Part shown: piece by piece, positions 54,901 through 62,391 of the stretch
How the letters are laid out: each line of letters begins with the position of its first letter
Numbering within the stretch: position 1 is the stretch's first letter
Assembly: GCF_001189965.1 (NCBI RefSeq)
Contig: NZ_LFLU01000002.1
Span: 1-64,000, forward strand
Length of the DNA: 64,000 nucleotides
Direction: 5' to 3'
Source of the DNA: Herbaspirillum rhizosphaerae
GTDB lineage: Bacteria; Pseudomonadota; Gammaproteobacteria; Burkholderiales; Burkholderiaceae_D
Made by a program: the position numbers and the translations under genes
Notes under the pieces: model-generated
Database searches by the model: none
Seen by the model: the letters and a program-made list of their open reading frames with translations, nothing else
What the model was told of the DNA's origin: nothing

Positions 54901-55431
54901 CTGCAGGCGGTTGATCAGCGTGATGCCGTAGGCCACCATGGGGATCACGATCAGCGAGCACAACACATAGCCGTACACCAGCGGCAGGCCGAAATAGATT
55001 TCGATGGCCTGCGCCATGATGGCCGCTTCCAGCGCAAAGAAGATGAAGGTGAAGCTGGCGTAGATCAGCGAGGTGACGGTCGAGCCGATGTAGCCGAAGC
55101 CGGCGCCGCGCGTAAGCAGATCCATATCGACGCCGTATTTGGCGGCGTAGTAGCTGATCGGCAAACCGGTCAGGAAGAACAGCACCACCACGCAGGCGAT
55201 TGCCCAGAAGGTGTTGGTAAATCCATAACTCAGGGTGATGGCGCCGCTGATCGCTTCCAGCGCCAGGAACGAGGTCGCGCCCAGGGCCGTATTGGCCAGG
55301 CGGAACTCCGACCAGCGCCGGAACGAGCGCGGCGTATAGCGCAGCGCGTAGTCTTCCAGCGTCTCGTTGGCGACCCAGGTGTTGTAGTCGCGCCGGACTT
55401 TGACGATGCGTTGTATCGCGGGGTTGGTCAC
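51943..55431 (-). CDS. NCS1 permease-histidine kinase-receiver fusion (transporter-like sensor)
   Basis: This roughly 1162-residue hybrid sensor has an entire NCS1 nucleobase/hydantoin-type permease in residues 30-480, about 12 helices. A Cys-rich segment at 505-548 with eight Cys (509, 512, 524, 532, 535, 536, 542, 546) looks like a metal-binding module. Two more helices lie near 580-600 and 620-640, then a coiled linker, HisKA with H697 in MSHELRTPLN, HATPase with NLLGNAVKFT and DTGIGI, and a receiver with D983. A C-terminal tail resembles a degenerate Hpt or regulatory helix bundle. GTG at 55431 is the likely start; the frame is open to 55590. Divergence from amide transport and amidase genes suggests an amide, urea or nucleobase-like ligand, which is inference. 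Confidence 0.9.
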   Translation of the reverse strand: MTNPAIQRIVKVRRDYNTWVANETLEDYALRYTPRSFRRWSEFRLANTALGATSFLALEAISGAITLSYGFTNTFWAIACVVVLFFLTGLPISYYAAKYGVDMDLLTRGAGFGYIGSTVTSLIYASFTFIFFALEAAIMAQAIEIYFGLPLVYGYVLCSLIVIPMVAYGITLINRLQMWTQPVWIVLLTLPYICVLYKEPEALTNLITFAGRAEEGGSFNIYLFGAAATVAFSLIAQIGEQVDFLRFLPEKTPANRGRWWTALLLAGPGWILLGGAKMLGGALLAFLAIQHEVPMGKAVEPTQMYLIGYQYVFSNPALVLGAVALFVVVSQIKINVTNAYAGSLAWSNFFARLTHSHPGRVVWLVFNVLIAVLLMELGVFNALEHVLALYSLVAISWIGAVVSDLVINKPLKLSPPHIEFKRAHLYDVNPVGVGAMAIASILSAIAMSGVLGKLAAAMSPFIALGTALLMAPLIALATKSRYYIARKDTLPEHLHTGKDSDHHHAELECVICGNQFETPDMAHCPAYQGAICSLCCSLDARCNDRCKTPAARLPNQVFSALQALLPARVTLKLNTRIGHYLIVFGLISGGLAVVLWMLYFQQMAGISGLTPSGPDSIQSIFIKLFCTLLVLIGVGSWWLILTNESRSVAHEESERQTNLLLQEIEAHKQTDAELQRAKEAAESANLAKSRFVTGMSHELRTPLNSILGYAQILHVDATIPPARKDAIAVIRRSGEHLLSLIDGLLDIAKIEAGKMRLASDELALSEFLEQIAGMFAPQAEQKGLSFRFEKTGRIPHIVHADQKRLRQILINLLGNAVKFTDRGSVTVHVRYMREIAYFDIIDTGIGIADNDLERIFLPFERSNAANLREDIGTGLGLAISSMLTHIMGGELAVKSKVGSGSSFHLKIYLPEVHVPRPRLKLEDQMSGYIGPSKRVLVVDDQASQRLLLKEMLLPLGFDVVEADGGIACLEELARRTPDLVLLDIAMPLMDGWSVARAIRARGLTQLPIIIVSANAFESGHERSNDGIDPPLYNDFVVKPVSYNELLSKIKQQLRIDWVSSPGTSESAPPPIPFSTPSVLEKKAVTAQPMMLVPSQEKLQALLELGDIGYAKGILKKLDDMEQQNSAYLPFTTELRQLVKQFRLNEYVTRIKEMIRHDVNNVR

Positions 55432-55585
55432 ATTTTGCTCGCGTTCATGGTGGCGGCCGTCATCGCTGGGGCCATTGCCGTCTGCCGTGCAACATGGCGG
55501 CAGGACGAAACCCTTTGCAGGGCAGAGCAACATCCTTGCGACTGCCGCTCCGTGAAAGCAATTTTCAAACCAATCGGTATGTGAG

Positions 55586-55609
55586 GGCATACGTCAAATG
55601 ACGTATGCC
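55586..55609. promoter_or_regulatory. 24-bp palindrome containing 18-bp box copy 1
   Basis: GGCATACGTCA and TGACGTATGCC are perfect inverted 11-mers separated by AA. The core ATACGTCAAATGACGTAT (55589-55606) is matched at 15 of 18 positions by copy 2. It lies about 160 bp upstream of the kinase start. Confidence 0.7.
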
Positions 55610-55772
55610 GCAACGCCGCTTCTGCCCCGATTCACCAAAACGCAGCACTCTTGCGGTCTCCAGGCAAGAGCCCGCAGACAGCGTCGCCGCAAAAACGCAC
55701 CAATACCATGCCGCACGTGGGCAAAAGCTGTGCGGGTGGGCATGCTGTTCTGCGCCCGGCAGTCGTCGATTT

Positions 55773-55818
55773 TTACGTTAAACGACGTATTGTTGCGCCG
55801 CACCGCAAAACCTATTCT
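55773..55818 (+). promoter_or_regulatory. 18-bp box copy 2 abutting the amide-operon promoter
   Basis: TTACGTTAAACGACGTAT (55773-55790) is followed by TTGTTG (55790-55795), a 17-bp spacer and TATTCT (55813-55818), a sigma70-like promoter. The box is centred near -43 from the predicted start, the position of a class II activator site. The transcript would have a leader of about 175 nt before the first gene at 56000. Confidence 0.65.
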
Positions 55819-55863
55819 CCATCCCAGAACGAACGGAAAGAACCACCGGCAGGGAGAAAAAAC

Positions 55864-55899
55864 TCGCATGCACTGCACTGAGATGCAATGCGCATGCGA
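55864..55899 (+). other. Leader hairpin of the amide operon
   Basis: The stem TCGCATGC / GCATGCGA has an inner TGCA / TGCA pairing in the predicted 5' leader. No T tract follows, so it is not a terminator as it stands. Confidence 0.45.
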
Positions 55900-55999
55900 T
55901 GGCAACGGGCCGGCCTTTCCACTCGTTTTGAGGCCCTATGTGTTCTCTGACTTTTCTCTGACCAGCACAACAACCAATAACGCTCGAAAGGAGTACCGC

Positions 56000-57262
56000 A
56001 TGTCGCACCATTCCTCTTCCAAACCGCCTTCATCGCAACGCCGCAAGATCATGATGGGCATTGTTGCAGGCGCCGCCGGTGCTGCCATGGCGCTCCCGGG
56101 CCTGGCCATGGCGCAGCAGTTCCCGACCGCCAAGGTCAACACCACCAAGCTCGCCATCACCGATACCGAAGTCACCGTCGGCCAGTTGCACTCGGCCACC
56201 GGCACCATGGCGATCAGCGAAACCGGCTCGATCCAGGCAGAGCGCCTGGCGATCGACCAGATCAACTCGATGGGCGGCATCCTCGGCCGCAAGATCAAGA
56301 TCATCCAGGAAGACGGCGCCAGCGACTGGCCGACCTTCGCCGAAAAAGCCAAGAAGCTGCTCGAGAACGATCACGTCGCCGCCGTCTTCGGCTGCTGGAC
56401 ATCGGCCTCGCGCAAAGCCGTGCTGCCGGTCTTCGAAAAGGACAACGGCCTGCTCTACTACCCGACTTTCTATGAAGGCCTGGAGCAATCCAAGAACGTT
56501 TTCTACACCGGCCAGGAAGCCACGCAGCAAGTGCTGGCCGGCCTGAACTGGGTGGCCAAGGAGAAGAAGGCCAAGACCTTCTTCCTGATCGGTTCCGACT
56601 ACATCTGGCCGCGCACCTCCAACAAGATCGCTCGCAAGCACATCGAAAACGTGCTCAAGGGTTCGGTGGTCGGCGAAGAGTACTACCCGCTGGGTAATAC
56701 GCAATTTGGCTCGCTGATCAACAAGATCAAACTGAAGAAACCTGACGTCATCTTCGCCGACGTGGTCGGCGGCAGCAACGTCGCGTTCTACAAGCAACTG
56801 AAGGCAGCCGGCGTCACCGCCAAGACGCAGAACCTGCTGACCATCTCCGTGACCGAAGATGAAATGCTCGGCATCGGCGGCGAAAACGTCGAAGGCTTCT
56901 ACGCCTCGATGAAATATTTCCAAAGTCTCGACAACCCGAACAACAAGAAATTCGTAGCCGAGTTCAAGGCCAAGTTCGGCGCCAATTCGGTGATCGGCGA
57001 CGTCACGCAGGCAGCCTACCTCGGCCCATGGCTGTGGAAGGCTGCGGTTGAGAAGGCCGGCAGCTTCGACGTCGACAAGGTCGTCGCCGCGTCGCCAGGA
57101 CTGGAGTTGAAGACTGCGCCGGAAGGCTACGTCAAGGTCCACGCCAACCATCACCTGTGGAGCAAGACCCGTATCGGCGAAGCGCAGAAGGACGGCCAGT
57201 TCAAGGTCATCTATGAATCCGATCTGATCGAGCCGAATCCTTTCCCTAAGGGTTATCAATAA
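56000..57262 (+). CDS. Short-chain amide/urea-type ABC substrate-binding protein
   Basis: This 420-residue periplasmic binding protein is of the UrtA/FmdD/AmiC-like type. The signal sequence has SQRRKIMMGIVAGAAGAAM, a possible twin-arginine signal, cleaved near AMAQQ. The body has VTVGQLHSATGTMAISE and FGCWTSASRKAVLPV, typical of urea and short-chain amide binders. AAAGGAG fixes the start at 56000. Formamide, acetamide or urea are the likely ligands, given the amidases downstream. Confidence 0.9.
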   Translation: MSHHSSSKPPSSQRRKIMMGIVAGAAGAAMALPGLAMAQQFPTAKVNTTKLAITDTEVTVGQLHSATGTMAISETGSIQAERLAIDQINSMGGILGRKIKIIQEDGASDWPTFAEKAKKLLENDHVAAVFGCWTSASRKAVLPVFEKDNGLLYYPTFYEGLEQSKNVFYTGQEATQQVLAGLNWVAKEKKAKTFFLIGSDYIWPRTSNKIARKHIENVLKGSVVGEEYYPLGNTQFGSLINKIKLKKPDVIFADVVGGSNVAFYKQLKAAGVTAKTQNLLTISVTEDEMLGIGGENVEGFYASMKYFQSLDNPNNKKFVAEFKAKFGANSVIGDVTQAAYLGPWLWKAAVEKAGSFDVDKVVAASPGLELKTAPEGYVKVHANHHLWSKTRIGEAQKDGQFKVIYESDLIEPNPFPKGYQ

Positions 57263-57269
57263 GCATCCT

Positions 57270-57375
57270 CCGTCGTCCTGACGAAAGTCAGGACCCAGCG
57301 TCGTGAAGAAGGCGGTAGCGCAGAGCAGTTGGATGCGCTACCGCCACTGGGTCCCAGCGTTAGCTGGGACGACGG
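57270..57375. repeat. REP-like palindromic intergenic element
   Basis: Outer arms CCGTCGTCC (57270-57278) and GGACGACGG (57367-57375) enclose three hairpins. They are GTCCTGAC-GAAA-GTCAGGAC (57275-57294), GGCGGTAGCGCA / TGCGCTACCGCC (57311-57345) and GTCCCAGC-GTTA-GCTGGGAC (57351-57370). This is the layout of two inverted REP units (a REPIN) as seen in many proteobacteria. It lies inside the operon, between binding-protein and permease genes. Confidence 0.75.
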
Positions 57376-57518
57376 TAGTAGGGCAGCGGTCAATTGATTC
57401 TGATTTGTTGGCAGTAAAGCGGCGGCGTCTGTAGTGACATGCGGGCGCTGCCGCCCATGCAGTTGAGTAGTTGAAGTACCCAGACATTGTTTATCAATCA
57501 CCCAGGGCGGGAGTCAAC

Positions 57519-58436
57519 ATGGTCTCACTAACGGAATTTTTCGCCATCTTCGCCATGCAGGGCTTCAACGGCCTGTCGGTGTTTTGCGTGTTGCTGCTGA
57601 TGGCCCTGGGCCTGGCGATCATCTTCGGGCAGATGGGCGTGATCAACATGGCGCACGGCGAATTCCTGACCATCGGCGCTTATATCACCTACCTGCTGTC
57701 GCACCTGACTACGACCTACGCACCGAGCCTGCAGCCTTACTATTTCTTCGGCGCGGTGGTGCTGTCCTTCCTGGTCGCTTACGGTTTCGGCTACCTCACG
57801 GAATTGCTGCTGATCAGCCGCCTCTACAAACGCCCGCTCGACACGCTGCTGGCGACCTGGGGCCTGAGCCTGGCGATGCAGCAGACCTTCCGTTCCATCT
57901 TCGGCGCCAAGGAAGTCAGCGCCACCTTGCCCGACTGGCTGCTCGGTTCATTCAAGCCGACCGACGCCATCGACATCCCGATCAACGGCCTGTTCATGAT
58001 GTGCCTGACGGTATTGCTGACCGGCGGCATCTTCATCCTGCTGTTCCGCTCGCGCTGGGGTTTGCAGGTGCGCGCCACGATGCAGAACCGCGTCATGAGC
58101 GGCGCCGTCGGCATCAATACCCGCAAGGTCGACCGCACTACCTTCGCCCTTGGTTGCGGCGTGGCGGGTGTGGCCGGTGCAGCTTTCACGACGATCGGTT
58201 CGACCGGTCCCACCAGCGGTTCGCTGTATATCGTCGACACCTTCCTGGTGGTCGTGTTCGGCGGTGCGCAAAGCCTGATCGGCACGATTGCCTCGGCCTT
58301 CTCGATTGCGCAGACGCAGTCCACCGCCGAGTTCTTCCTGACCGGTTCGATGGCCAAGGTGCTGACGCTGTCGGCGGTGATCCTGATCCTGATGCTGCGT
58401 CCGCAGGGCTTGTTCTCGGTGCGTGTACGTAAATAA
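57519..58436 (+). CDS. Amide/urea-type ABC transporter permease (UrtB/LivH type)
   Basis: This 305-residue membrane permease has the LivH/UrtB motif GQMGVINMAHGEFLTIGAY and the coupling loop TMQNRVMSGAVGINT. ATG at 57519 follows GGGCGGGAG; the frame is open to 57471. It follows the REP-like element, which may lower its expression relative to the binding protein. Confidence 0.9.
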   Translation: MVSLTEFFAIFAMQGFNGLSVFCVLLLMALGLAIIFGQMGVINMAHGEFLTIGAYITYLLSHLTTTYAPSLQPYYFFGAVVLSFLVAYGFGYLTELLLISRLYKRPLDTLLATWGLSLAMQQTFRSIFGAKEVSATLPDWLLGSFKPTDAIDIPINGLFMMCLTVLLTGGIFILLFRSRWGLQVRATMQNRVMSGAVGINTRKVDRTTFALGCGVAGVAGAAFTTIGSTGPTSGSLYIVDTFLVVVFGGAQSLIGTIASAFSIAQTQSTAEFFLTGSMAKVLTLSAVILILMLRPQGLFSVRVRK

Positions 58437-58470
58437 ATCGTCTTACAGATCTCTTCAGCGAGGCTCAACA

Positions 58471-59664
58471 ATGAATGCAGCATACGAAAAAATATTGGGC
58501 GGCAGATCCGGATTGACCGGGTTGCTGATACTGGGCGTGCTGTTGCTGGTGATCTTCCCGCTGGGGCTGGACATCTTCCGTCTCAACCTGGTTGGCAAAT
58601 ATCTGTCCTACGCCTTCGTCGCCGTCGGCCTGGTGCTGTGCTGGGGCTACGGCGGCATCCTGAGCCTCGGCCAGGGCGTGTTCTTCGGCGTCGGCGGCTA
58701 TTGCATGGCGATGTTCCTGAAGCTGGAAGCGTCGGACCCGATCAGCACCAAGATCCAGTCCACGCCCGGTATTCCCGACTTCATGGACTGGAACCAGATC
58801 ACTTCGCTGCCGGCCATGTGGCAGCCCTTCCATAGCTTCAGTTTCACCGTGCTCGCCGTGCTGGCGGTGCCGACCTTGCTGGCGCTGATCATCGGCATGG
58901 CGATGTTCAAGCGCCGCGTCGGCGACGTGTACTTCTCGATCGTGACGCAGGCGATTGCGGCGATCCTGTCGATCCTGATCATCGGCCAGCAAGGCCTGAC
59001 CGGCGGCGTCAACGGCATCACCGATCTGAAGACGCTGATGGGCTGGGATATCCGCACCGACAGCGCCAAGATGATCCTGTACTTCGTCAATGCCGGTCTG
59101 CTGTTCGCCTGCATCCTGTTCGGCCGCTACATCCTGACCTCCAAGCTCGGCCGCTTGCTGATGGCGATGCGCGACAAGGAAGAACGCGTGCGCTTCTCGG
59201 GCTACGACGTCGCCAGCTTCAAGGTGTTCGTGTTCTGCGTGGCGGCGATGTTCTCGGCCATCGGCGGCGCCATGTTCACCTTGCAGGTCGGCTTCATGTC
59301 GCCGTCCTTCGTCGGCATCGTGCCCTCGATCGAGATGGTGATCTACGCCGCAGTCGGCGGGCGCATGTCGCTGCTCGGCGCGGTGTACGGCACGCTGCTG
59401 GTCAATTTCGGCAAGACCTATTTCTCCGAAACCTTTCCCGAGCTGTGGCTGTTCCTGATGGGCGGTCTGTTCATCGCGGTGGTGATGTACTTCCCCAACG
59501 GCCTGGCCGGCGTGTATGAAAAGCAGGGCAAGCGACTGATGGAAAAATTCTCGCGCAAGCCAAAAAAGGCGGCAGAGCCCGAACCGGTGAAACCGAAAAC
59601 CGTCATCAAACCTGATGCGACCGATATCGCCATCGACGGCGCCAACCTGGAGGCTAGCAAATGA
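58471..59664 (+). CDS. Amide/urea-type ABC transporter permease (UrtC/LivM type)
   Basis: This 397-residue permease has LCWGYGGILSLGQGVFFGVGGY and AMRDKEERVRFSGYDVASFK (coupling loop). The C-terminal tail after residue 355 is rich in Lys, Pro and Glu and is cytosolic. GAGG precedes the ATG at 58471. Its end overlaps the next ATPase gene by 4 nt. Confidence 0.9.
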   Translation: MNAAYEKILGGRSGLTGLLILGVLLLVIFPLGLDIFRLNLVGKYLSYAFVAVGLVLCWGYGGILSLGQGVFFGVGGYCMAMFLKLEASDPISTKIQSTPGIPDFMDWNQITSLPAMWQPFHSFSFTVLAVLAVPTLLALIIGMAMFKRRVGDVYFSIVTQAIAAILSILIIGQQGLTGGVNGITDLKTLMGWDIRTDSAKMILYFVNAGLLFACILFGRYILTSKLGRLLMAMRDKEERVRFSGYDVASFKVFVFCVAAMFSAIGGAMFTLQVGFMSPSFVGIVPSIEMVIYAAVGGRMSLLGAVYGTLLVNFGKTYFSETFPELWLFLMGGLFIAVVMYFPNGLAGVYEKQGKRLMEKFSRKPKKAAEPEPVKPKTVIKPDATDIAIDGANLEASK

Positions 59665-60428
59665 GCAACGCACCTATCGGATTCGAATCCACCGATCACC
59701 CCGTGCTGGCGATCGAAGACCTGACGGTTTCCTTCGACGGTTTCAAGGCGGTCGACAAGCTCAACCTGTACGTCCAGCGCAATGAAGTGCGCGTGGTGAT
59801 CGGCCCCAACGGCGCCGGCAAGACCACGGTGCTGGACCTGATCTGCGGCAAGACGCAGGCGACCTCGGGCAGCATCCGCTTCAACAACCACGAACTGACC
59901 AAGATGAGCGAGCACGCCATCGTGCGCGTCGGCGTCGGGCGCAAGTTCCAGACGCCGTCGATCTACGAAAACCTCAGCGTGTTCGAGAACCTGGAGATGT
60001 CCTTCCCTCGGGGACGCAAGGTGTTCGGCGCGCTGACCTTCAAGCGCTCGCCGGACGTGGTGGCGCGCGTGGAATCGGTGGCGGCGGAAATCTTCCTCGA
60101 CCAGCATCTGTACACCCAGGCCGACCTGCTGTCGCACGGCCAGAAGCAGTGGCTGGAGATCGGCATGCTGCTGATGCAGGAGCCGGAACTGCTGATGCTG
60201 GATGAACCGGTGGCCGGCATGAGCGTGTCCGAGCGCGAGAAGACCGCGCAGTTGCTGGGCCGCATCAGCCAGGGGCGCTCGGTGGTGGTGATCGAGCACG
60301 ACATGGATTTCGTCAAGAGCATCGCGCACAAGGTGACCGTGCTGCATCAGGGGAAAATTTTGGCCGAGGGCAGCATGGACAAGGTGCAGTCCGATCCAAA
60401 AGTTATCGACGTCTACCTGGGGCACTGA
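59661..60428 (+). CDS. Amide/urea-type ABC transporter ATPase (UrtD/LivG type)
   Basis: This 255-residue ATPase has Walker A GPNGAGKTT, signature LSHGQKQWLEIG and Walker B LLMLDEPVAGMS, followed by VIEHDMDFVK. The LSHGQKQWLE form of the signature is typical of UrtD. Its ATG overlaps the permease stop (ATGA). Confidence 0.92.
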   Translation: MSNAPIGFESTDHPVLAIEDLTVSFDGFKAVDKLNLYVQRNEVRVVIGPNGAGKTTVLDLICGKTQATSGSIRFNNHELTKMSEHAIVRVGVGRKFQTPSIYENLSVFENLEMSFPRGRKVFGALTFKRSPDVVARVESVAAEIFLDQHLYTQADLLSHGQKQWLEIGMLLMQEPELLMLDEPVAGMSVSEREKTAQLLGRISQGRSVVVIEHDMDFVKSIAHKVTVLHQGKILAEGSMDKVQSDPKVIDVYLGH

Positions 60429-60557
60429 CAGGAGTGACTGGAAAAACGCCGCTGGACTGCGTTGCTGCCTCCTTGCCGTGCTCACGCACTGTCTGCGTCG
60501 GCGCGCCTTGCCAGCGACGTTTTGCCAGCCACTCTGAGAATATTTGAGGAGAGCTTT

Positions 60558-61247
60558 ATGTTTAACGTATCGAACCTCGCTTCAGGCTACGGCCAGAGCG
60601 CCGTCATCCATGACATCAACCTGTCGGTGGCGAAGGAAGAAATCGTCGCCGTCATGGGGCGCAACGGCATGGGCAAGACCACGCTGTTCAAGACGCTGAT
60701 GGGCATCCTGCCGCTGCGCGACGGCAGCATCAAGATCGAGGGCATCGAACTGGGCGCGATGGAAAGCCATCAGCGCGTCTCGCGCGGCGTCGCCTATGTG
60801 CCGCAGGGCCGCATGATTTTCCCCGGCATGACGGTGCTGGAAAACATCCAGACCGGGCTCGCCGCCGATGCGCGCGGCAAGGTGCCGGACGAGCTGTACG
60901 CGCTGTTCCCGGTGTTGTACGACATGCGCAGCCGCAAGGGCGGCAACCTGTCGGGCGGGCAGCAGCAGCAACTGGCGATTGCGCGCGCGCTGGCGACCAA
61001 TCCGCGCGTGCTGCTGCTGGACGAGCCGACCGAGGGCATACAGCCGTCCATCATCAAGGACATCGCGCGCAGCTTGAAAGAGATCCGCAAGATCCGCGAG
61101 CTCACCATCATCGTGTCGGAGCAGGTGCTGAGCTTCACGCTGGAAATCGCCGACCGTTTCCTGGTCATCGACAAGGGGCGCTTCGTCTACGAAGACACGC
61201 GCGCCAACGTCGATGCGCCGACCATCAGCAAGTATCTGTCTGTCTAA
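60558..61247 (+). CDS. Amide/urea-type ABC transporter ATPase (UrtE/LivF type)
   Basis: This 229-residue ATPase has Walker A GRNGMGKTT, signature LSGGQQQQLAIARAL and Walker B VLLLDEPTEGIQPS, typical of UrtE. GAGGAGAGCTTT precedes the ATG at 60558; the frame is open to 60462 but the extra residues are not family-like. It is followed after 38 bp by amiE. Confidence 0.92.
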   Translation: MFNVSNLASGYGQSAVIHDINLSVAKEEIVAVMGRNGMGKTTLFKTLMGILPLRDGSIKIEGIELGAMESHQRVSRGVAYVPQGRMIFPGMTVLENIQTGLAADARGKVPDELYALFPVLYDMRSRKGGNLSGGQQQQLAIARALATNPRVLLLDEPTEGIQPSIIKDIARSLKEIRKIRELTIIVSEQVLSFTLEIADRFLVIDKGRFVYEDTRANVDAPTISKYLSV

Positions 61248-61285
61248 TTTTGTGATTAGCAAAGTCTTTAAGGAGGAGCAGCACC

Positions 61286-62308
61286 ATGAGGCACGGAGAC
61301 ATATCAAGCAGTAAAGACGCGGTGGGCGTGGCGGTTGTCAATTACAAGATGCCGCGCCTGCATAACCGCGCTGAAGTGATGGACAACGTCAACAAGATCG
61401 CGGCCATGCTGGTCGGCATGAAGCAGGGCTTGCCCGGCCTCGATCTTGTCATTTTTCCGGAGTACTCGACGCACGGCATCATGTACGACGAGAAGGAAAT
61501 GTACGATACCGCCGCCACCGTGCCGGGCGAAGAGACGCGCGTGTTCTCGGAGGCCTGCCGCATCGCCGACGTCTGGGGCGTGTTCTCGCTGACCGGCGAA
61601 CGCCACGAAGAACATCCGCACAAGGCGCCCTACAACACGCTGATCCTGATCAACAACCACGGCGAGATCGTGCAGAAGTACCGCAAGATCATGCCATGGA
61701 CGCCGATCGAGGGCTGGTATCCGGGCGACACCACCTATGTCTGCGACGGCCCCAAGGGATTGAAGGTCAGCCTGATCATCTGCGACGACGGCAACTATCC
61801 GGAAATCTGGCGCGACTGCGCTATGAAGGGCGCCGAACTGATCGTGCGTTGCCAGGGTTACATGTACCCGGCCAAGGACCAGCAAGTGCTGGTCGCGAAG
61901 GCGATGGCCTGGATGAACAATGTCTACGTCGCCGTCGCCAACGCGGCCGGCTTCGACGGCGTGTATTCCTATTTCGGCCACTCGGCGATCGTCGGTTTCG
62001 ACGGCCGCACGCTGGGCGAATGCGAGACCGAAGAGATGGGTATCCAGTACGCCGAACTGTCGGTCAGCGCGATCCGCGATGCGCGCCGCAACTGGCAGTC
62101 GCAGAACCATCTGTTCAAGCTGCTGCACCGCGGCTACACCGGCAAGATTAATTCCGGCGAATCGTCGGCCGGCGTGGCCGATTGCCCTTTCGACTTCTAC
62201 AAGACCTGGGTCAACGATCCGCAGGCGGCGCGCGTCCAGGTCGAAGCGATCACGCGCAAGACCGCCGGCACGCCGGAGTGTCCGGTGCCGGGCATTCCCA
62301 ACGAATAG
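61286..62308 (+). CDS. amiE: Aliphatic amidase (AmiE)
   Basis: This 340-residue nitrilase-superfamily amidase hydrolyses short aliphatic amides such as acetamide and propionamide to the acid and ammonium. The catalytic triad falls at E59, K134 and C166, the exact numbering of Pseudomonas aeruginosa AmiE (346 residues). The start [11 protein letters not shown] is also the same. GGAGGAG precedes the ATG. Unlike the Pseudomonas system, no amiC or amiR antiterminator gene is nearby; the NCS1-kinase/LuxR pair is the likely regulator. Confidence 0.96.
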   Translation: MRHGDISSSKDAVGVAVVNYKMPRLHNRAEVMDNVNKIAAMLVGMKQGLPGLDLVIFPEYSTHGIMYDEKEMYDTAATVPGEETRVFSEACRIADVWGVFSLTGERHEEHPHKAPYNTLILINNHGEIVQKYRKIMPWTPIEGWYPGDTTYVCDGPKGLKVSLIICDDGNYPEIWRDCAMKGAELIVRCQGYMYPAKDQQVLVAKAMAWMNNVYVAVANAAGFDGVYSYFGHSAIVGFDGRTLGECETEEMGIQYAELSVSAIRDARRNWQSQNHLFKLLHRGYTGKINSGESSAGVADCPFDFYKTWVNDPQAARVQVEAITRKTAGTPECPVPGIPNE

Positions 62309-62391
62309 CAAGGTTTTGCAGTTCATTCCAACGCAACAAAACAGCAAGCCAACACCAGGCACCAACACCACTAAACGAGAAGGAGAGTCGC

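Noticed and set aside
55820-55999. Guanidine (ykkC) or other known riboswitch in the amide-operon leader
   Set aside because: None of the conserved ykkC sequence blocks was seen; only a simple hairpin is present.
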